Shown here: one piece after another, positions 6,772 through 10,220 of the stretch
Layout of the letters: the number at the start of each line of letters is the position of its first letter
How positions within the stretch are numbered: the first letter of the stretch is position 1
From: UBA6821 sp044236545
Lineage (GTDB): Bacteria > Verrucomicrobiota > Verrucomicrobiia > Chthoniobacterales > UBA6821
Direction of reading: 5' to 3'
Assembly (NCBI GenBank): GCA_044236545.1
Contig: JBIIGI010000084.1
Span: 1-10,220 of the forward strand
DNA: 10,220 bases
The notes under the pieces: model-generated
Database searches by the model: none
The model's input: the letters and a program-made list of their open reading frames with translations, nothing else
What the model was told of the DNA's origin: nothing
Program-made: the position numbers and the translations under genes

Positions 6772-7002
6772 ATGAACGCAGAACCTCCGCCTAAAAGCCC
6801 CATCGCCATCCCAACCTTCGGCACCGGACTCCTTAACAAAGTCCTCGTGATTGCGTTTGCGGCGCTGGGTTGCCTGAGCGCAAGCGCATCCCTGGGCCTC
6901 CCGGTGGCGGCGGATGGTGACATCGACGAGGTCAGGATCTTCACGTTCGCCGAGGGCCGGTTCGAGGAATCCGACCTAAAGGGCTACGTCGGCGTCAAGT
7001 GA
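6772..7002 (+). pseudogene. Chimeric ORF: foreign signal-peptide start fused to the last 93 bp of a LamG gene
   Basis: An open frame of 76 codons. The first ~46 residues carry a proline-rich start (MNAEPPPKSPIAIPTFGTG) and a hydrophobic signal-like segment (LLNKVLVIAFAALGCLSASA). From 6910 the DNA matches 2624-2716 of the LamG gene at 89 of 93 positions through the stop codon, giving DGDIDEVRIFTFAEG and ending YVGVK. The LamG fold cannot form from this tail, so it is almost certainly a recombination product that lost its interior. The N-terminal part matches nothing else in the window. The start at 6772 is used because an earlier in-frame ATG (6694) lies inside the preceding gene and would precede an implausible export signal. 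It could be expressed as a small secreted peptide, but nothing shows this. Confidence 0.65.
6910..7002 (+). repeat. 93-bp duplicate of the LamG gene 3' end
   Basis: It aligns without gaps to 2624-2716, with four differences: one A/G, two in GAGCCC versus GAATCC, and TAA versus TGA in the stop. Similarity begins at GCGGATGGTGAC and ends at the stop codon. Confidence 0.9.
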
Positions 7003-7009
7003 CTTGGTA

Positions 7010-7579
7010 TTACTCGATAAACAACACTCCGGCGCGTCTGCGGGCGTGGCGGGTGCCGGGGAGGTTGACCTTGGCGGGGCCCGACGGATCGAGGAGGGAG
7101 GCGGTGAGTTCGACCTCGGCGAATCCCGGCGCGGTGATCCCCCGGTTCTTCAGCCAGGCATGGAGGACGCGCCTGCGGAGGGCGGGATGAAGGCCGCGCA
7201 GCAGCTTCACGGAGAGCGTTTCATGAACCGCCATCGGCAGCGTCAGGGATGAAAGAAGATCCTCTTCGTCGGCAAGCAGCCGCGCATTGCGCACAATGGA
7301 TTCCTTGAAGGATGGGCCGAGCAGCTCTTCGATCAGGGGCAGGATCTTGAGGCGGATTTTGTTCCTGGAGGCATCGGCCACTGCATTGGTGGCATCCTCC
7401 CGGAAGCGGATCTTCCGCTCCCGGAGGTAGGTCAGCAGCTCCTGCTTGGGGAGTGCGAGCAGGGGACGCAGGAGTTCCAGTTCCACTCCTCCGACGCTTC
7501 GCTTCGAGCGCGGTTTCATCCCGGCGATTCCCGCGATACCGGAACCGCGGAGAAACTGGAAGAGGCAGGTCTCGACCTC
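7010..7579 (-). pseudogene. tilS: tilS fragment (tRNA(Ile)-lysidine synthase, C-terminal part only)
   Basis: On the minus strand the frame reads VETCLFQFLRGSGIAGIAGM, then LLRPLL, then REDATNAVADASRNKIRLKI, then LPLIEELLG, ending GVLFIE. These are the conserved blocks of TilS after its HxxDDQxET motif: LRGSG.xGxxGM, RPLL, and the DxTN...RNxIR..lLP box. TilS ligates lysine to C34 of tRNA-Ile(CAU). The N-terminal ATP-pyrophosphatase half, with its SGGxDS P-loop, is missing: similarity stops at the VET of HxxDDQVET, near 7577. The frame stays open beyond this point on the minus strand only because it reads the antisense of another gene. The remnant cannot be active, and since tilS is normally essential an intact copy should exist elsewhere. 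Its stop is 7 bp from the LamG tail. Confidence 0.85.
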
Positions 7580-8713
7580 GATCACCGGCGCTCCGTGCTG
7601 GGCCTGCTCGATAATGCGGACGCCTTTGTGGTCATCGACGGGGATCCGGGTGGCTATGCCGGAGCCCCGCCGGAGGAATACCTGCGCATTCTCCGCAGTG
7701 ACCAGTCGGCCGTCCCGGGCAAGCGGGTTATCCCGATGATCTGGAACGGCTGGGGACGTGACACCGCGGGCGAAGGATATTGGAGCACGCCGGTGCTTCC
7801 CACCGTGCGGGCCTCGCTCGAGACGCTGAAAAACGGGATGAGCGGCGAGTGGGAACTTCTCCCCGGCCGCAGCCATCGCGAGGGCTGGGCGAACGGTCGC
7901 GTCCCCGTGGCCGAGACCGAACGGGCGGGGCTCATCCCGCGATCGACCATCTTCTGCTACGAGGCGATCGAGTTCGAACCGAGCGAGCCGGCCGCCGCGA
8001 TCCAGTTTGACCTGATCCGCCAGGCCTTGAAGCAGGAAAGCCAGTTCTCCAGCGTGGCCAAGGGGGTCTTTGGCAACGCACAGCAATCCGTCATGGTCTT
8101 GCCGAACCTCTACTTCTTTGCCCGTGGCGCCGCCAATTCCGACTACCTCGAAAAAACGGACAGCGAGGTGCTTGCCGATTTCGCCCGCGAGCTGGGCGAT
8201 GCGGAGGGAGTGCTGATCCCCGCGTGGTCCTGCCTGAAACTTTCCCTTCGTGACCTACCGTCGGATCATGCCCAAAAGGTGCGAGGGCTGCATTTGGACA
8301 CCGAGCTTGCAAGGAGCATCCCGGGCGGTCCGCGCCGCTATGTGGAGATCCTTGCCGCCCAACTCGAGTCCCGCCGGGGGCTTCTCGCGGCAACGGCGGC
8401 ACCCCCGACCACTGCCGATCAAGCCGCAACATCCCTTGCCGCAGGTGCGGGGGCGCTCCTCCGCTGGTGGCATGTCCACCGCTACGTCGGCGCGGGAAAG
8501 AAGGGCGATCCCTTCCAATGGAGGTTCCTCCGTGAGGATCAAGTCCGACCACTTCGGGAGCATGCGACCCGCTGTGCCGCCTTTGGCCCAGCTGTGATCA
8601 TTCAGGCCGCCGGGACCCTGGCCTCGGAAAATCTCCTGCCACTCGATGAAGCTTCACAACGCCTCTCCGAACTGATGTCCACGGCAGGGTCTGAATCCGA
8701 AAAACTGCATTAG
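7577..8713 (+). pseudogene. 5'-truncated gene of unrecognised family (C-terminal ~370 residues)
   Basis: An open frame without a credible start. It runs uninterrupted through the junction near 7577, and the first usable GTG (7595) falls mid-domain in VLGLLDNADAFVVIDGDPGG. Recognisable segments are VIPMIWNGWGRDTAGEGYW, then PNLYFFARGAANSDYLEKTD, then EGVLIPAWSCLKL. The alternating hydrophobic strands and helices would fit part of an alpha/beta barrel, and the C-terminus is helical and Ala-rich. I do not recognise the family; a sugar-related role is only suggested by the neighbours. The N-terminal part is lost where the frame meets the truncated tilS on the opposite strand. No promoter or ribosome binding site is visible, so it is called a pseudogene. 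If GTG 7595 were used the product would have 372 residues. Confidence 0.55.
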
Positions 8714-9052
8714 AGGCGGGATGACTGAAGGAAGAAGTTAAAAGGTTAGAATGTTGAAGAGTTACAATGTGGCTGAGGGTAATGTCGATGACGGCATTTT
8801 GCTCCCCAAATGTGTGGCGGCTTTCGCGTTGAGAGTTCCTTGGGATTGGTTTTGAACCCTTTTAACCTTTTAACACTTCAACTTTTTAACCCCATCGCTC
8901 GCCACATCTTGGTGAACGGACCAGACCTGTTGTCATGGTTCCACTGAAAAATCTGGGTCAAGCTCTCTTCGCACCAGTGCGCCCTGGCTGATTTCCGGCC
9001 TGCAGGCCCCACGCGCCTCCATCCTTCGGGCCTGATCCAGAGAGGGGTGTAG
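8714..9052. other. Gene-free spacer with AT-rich inverted repeats
   Basis: No supported coding sequence. GTTAAAAGGTT at 8737-8747 has its exact reverse complement AACCTTTTAAC at 8864-8874, flanked by related GTTGAAGAGTT-like and CTTCAACTTTTTAAC sequences. A 12-bp perfect palindrome GGCCTGCAGGCC lies at 8997-9008. The rest shows nothing I can assign. Confidence 0.5.
8737..8874. repeat. Imperfect inverted repeat of GTTAAAAGGTT-type units
   Basis: Exact 11-bp arms (8737-8747 and 8864-8874) are separated by 116 bp. Degenerate copies of the same purine-rich unit lie beside each arm. The arms resemble the short AT-rich intergenic repeats found in many Verrucomicrobiota and Planctomycetota genomes. 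No ORF lies between them. Confidence 0.4.
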
Positions 9053-9079
9053 CGGCTCCAAAAAAAAGAAAAAAACCAC

Positions 9080-9108
9080 TTGCTTGCCATGAGGAGCTGT
9101 GGTAAAAC
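9080..9108 (+). promoter_or_regulatory. Probable promoter of the discoidin-like PEP-CTERM gene
   Basis: TTGCTT (9080-9085), a 17-bp spacer and TAAAAC (9103-9108). The -35 and spacing match the promoter at 2799-2827, while the spacer and -10 bases have diverged. An A-rich run precedes it. Confidence 0.5.
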
Positions 9109-9140
9109 TCACTTGTGTCAGAGAGTGCGTTACGGCGGTG

Positions 9141-9221
9141 GTGCCAAGCGGCATCCAGTCCGAAGCGCTTCTCGATGACCAAATAACCCAACCCATAGCA
9201 ACCCACCAAAAAACACCCTCC
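9141..9221 (+). promoter_or_regulatory. Conserved 5' leader (copy B)
   Basis: GTGCC-AAGC-GGCAT (9141-9154) keeps the small stem of copy A with a G-U closing pair. GAAGCGCTTC recurs at 9162-9171. The A/C-rich 3' part before the ATG is the same apart from one missing C. Confidence 0.5.
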
Positions 9222-9947
9222 ATGAATACAAACACTGCATCCCTCCTGCGGAAACTGGCTCTCTGCCTTTCCGCCTCGATCCTGACGCTCACGGCCATAT
9301 TGCCAGCCCATGCGGCCACCTATGTATTACCCGTTGATGTGACCTCTACTCCAAATAATGCTACCCCTTCATGGACTGCATCTAATCTACTCTTAGCTCC
9401 GAATCCCTATTTTTCCAACAATGGGGCTGGTCTGAACACTGGTGATCAGGTGGGTCTTGTGGGTGATCTTCCGACCTACTCGTCAATGGAAGATGGTGGT
9501 GGAAGTGCCCAGTATCGCCCCTCTTCAGTTACAGCGACGTTGATCTTTGATCTGGGAAACACCTACTCCCTGAACGGGCTCAGGTTGTGGAATTACGCTG
9601 AATACTGGGGTGGGGCTACCTACAATGACCGAGGTGTCAAGGATTTCACGCTCTCCTTCTCGACCGACGGTGGAACCACATTCAGTAACGCGCAGAACTT
9701 CACCGCGGCCATCGGAGGTGGCGCAGGAGGTTTGCCCTTGCCAAATCGCAGTGCAGGTCAGGCGTTCAGCTTCGGCGACATCTCGGCGAATTTCGTGAAG
9801 TTTGACATTACTTCCTCACAGGGCTCGGATTTCTCCTCCGGGATCGCCGCCCTTCGTTTCACGGCCGTTCCCGAGCCCTCGACCTACGCGCTGGTCCTCG
9901 GTGGCATCGCGACCTTGCTGCTGATCCGCCGCCGGGTTCAGTCCTGA
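9222..9947 (+). CDS. Discoidin-like (F5/8 type C) protein with PEP-CTERM sorting signal
   Basis: A protein of 241 residues. Signal peptide 1-31 (MNTNTASLLRKLALCLSASI..., cleavage probably after AHA) is almost the same as in the gene at 2943. The mature domain is a galactose-binding, discoidin-like sandwich. Typical segments are TLIFDLGNTYSLNGLRLWNY, then RGVKDFTLSFSTDGGTTFSN, then SANFVKFDITSSQGS, ending IAALRFTAV. Such domains bind glycans or other surface ligands. From residue 217 the protein has PEPSTYALVLGG, a hydrophobic helix and RRR, the exosortase-type tag. The ATG at 9222 is preferred: an in-frame GTG at 9099 would overlap the predicted promoter and place extra residues before the signal peptide. 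It has its own promoter (9080) and terminator (9991). There is no Shine-Dalgarno sequence. Confidence 0.9.
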   Translation: MNTNTASLLRKLALCLSASILTLTAILPAHAATYVLPVDVTSTPNNATPSWTASNLLLAPNPYFSNNGAGLNTGDQVGLVGDLPTYSSMEDGGGSAQYRPSSVTATLIFDLGNTYSLNGLRLWNYAEYWGGATYNDRGVKDFTLSFSTDGGTTFSNAQNFTAAIGGGAGGLPLPNRSAGQAFSFGDISANFVKFDITSSQGSDFSSGIAALRFTAVPEPSTYALVLGGIATLLLIRRRVQS

Positions 9948-10028
9948 GTCCTGAGTCCAGAGGCCTTAGTTTAGCGAATTAACCTGTTCGAAGCGCCCGC
10001 GGTTCACGCCGCGGGCGCTTCTTTTTTT
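9870..10028 (+). repeat. Shared 3' cassette, copy B: PEP-CTERM codons plus terminator
   Basis: The counterpart of 3723-3856, with about 20 extra bases after the stop codon around GAGTCCTGAGTCC. The shared part includes TTTAGCGA.TTA.CCTGTTCG just ahead of the terminator. Confidence 0.85.
9991..10028 (+). terminator. Rho-independent terminator after the discoidin-like gene
   Basis: A 12-bp perfect stem (9991-10002 with 10009-10020), loop TTCACG, then CTTTTTTT. The stem sequence is identical to that at 3823-3852; only the loop differs. Confidence 0.9.
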
Positions 10029-10056
10029 GCCCCGGGGCTTATGCCCTCGCTCAATG

Positions 10057-10084
10057 GGTAACGCTGAGCTGGTAACACTGAGCT
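10057..10084. repeat. Tandem 14-bp repeat
   Basis: GGTAACGCTGAGCT is followed directly by GGTAACACTGAGCT, with one mismatch. It lies just after the terminator. No function is apparent. Confidence 0.7.
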
Positions 10085-10180
10085 GGGAAGGGTCCCCACG
10101 CGGCTCCCCTCCGGAGGTGGTGGGAGGCTTTTCTCAGGTTTGAATTGAAGGTTGAAGGTCGCTTCCGTTAAAGAGAAGCG

Positions 10181-10220
10181 ATGCCACGAACCAGTCAGTC
10201 CTCCCGAAGCGAGGCGTCCG
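10181..10220 (+). CDS. Possible start of a further gene, cut by the window end
   Basis: An ATG at 10181 opens 13 codons (MPRTSQSSRSEAS) without a stop before the window ends. A hairpin CGCTTC/GAAGCG (10160-10165 with 10175-10180) abuts the ATG. Too little sequence remains to identify a family, and it may not be a gene. Confidence 0.2.
   Translation, partial: MPRTSQSSRSEAS

Larger units (their letters stand above)
9053..9295 (+). repeat. Shared 5' cassette, copy B
   Basis: The counterpart of 2761-3016. It is slightly shorter in the A-tract and has one C fewer in the leader. Similarity ends after CACGGC in the signal-peptide coding region. Confidence 0.9.

Noticed and set aside
6258..6944. 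Long minus-strand open frames over the glycosidase-like gene (also at 4818-5549 and 5568-6239)
   Set aside because: They lie antisense to a well-supported gene with domain motifs; high GC content makes such shadows common, and their sequences show no recognisable family.
7010..8086. A 358-residue minus-strand protein taken as one gene
   Set aside because: Only the C-terminal ~190 residues are TilS-like. The N-terminal part is antisense to the plus-strand frame and lacks any P-loop motif.
8997..9008. GGCCTGCAGGCC palindrome as an operator
   Set aside because: It is a single copy with no promoter placed next to it; chance in GC-rich DNA is likely.
9099..9221. In-frame GTG start extending the discoidin-like protein by 41 residues
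   Set aside because: It overlaps the predicted promoter, would bury the signal peptide, and the matching leader of the other PEP-CTERM gene is out of frame by one base.
1..10220. CRISPR array, tRNA or rRNA genes, integron attC sites, transposase genes
   Set aside because: No regularly spaced repeats, no tRNA or rRNA-like segments and no recognisable transposase or integrase frame were seen on either strand.

Overview
The window looks like chromosomal or metagenome-assembled DNA from a Verrucomicrobiota bacterium, or a close PVC relative. Two small secreted proteins end in the PEPSTYALVLGG...RRR form of the PEP-CTERM sorting tag that is common in that phylum. The carbohydrate-active gene families fit, base composition is high in GC, and nearly all start codons follow A/C-rich leaders with no Shine-Dalgarno sequence. 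The taxonomic call is inference; no rRNA or other marker gene is present.

Layout. At 3-1916 is the 3' part of a DUF6067-type glycoside-hydrolase-like protein with a CBM9-like domain nested inside its C-terminal sandwich. At 1967-2716 is a secreted LamG-type protein without a sorting tag. At 2943-3800 is a paralogous LamG protein with a PEP-CTERM tag, behind a recognisable promoter and long leader and ending at a strong terminator (3823-3856). At 3858-3974 a 38-codon LamG remnant overlaps the start of a secreted SGNH esterase (3971-4693). At 4761-6722 is a leaderless (probably cytoplasmic) TIM-barrel glycosidase-like protein with a beta-galactosidase-trimerisation-like domain.

From 6772 to 8713 the DNA is a mosaic of broken genes. 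An unrelated signal peptide is joined to the last 93 bp of the LamG gene. Next to it is the C-terminal half of tilS on the minus strand, joined head to head near 7577 to the C-terminal part of an unidentified plus-strand gene. A gene-free stretch (8714-9052) with AT-rich inverted repeats leads to a second PEP-CTERM gene (9222-9947, discoidin-like) with its own terminator. The last 190 bases hold short repeats and possibly the start of another gene.

The intact genes suggest a polysaccharide-related locus: exported hydrolase-like and lectin-like proteins, a secreted esterase that could remove acyl groups, and an intracellular glycosidase-like enzyme. The most striking signal is modular. The two PEP-CTERM genes share nearly identical promoter, 5' leader, signal peptide, C-terminal tag and terminator, but have unrelated mature domains. 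LamG gene ends also recur as debris. Together these suggest repeated recombination building new surface proteins from fixed ends.
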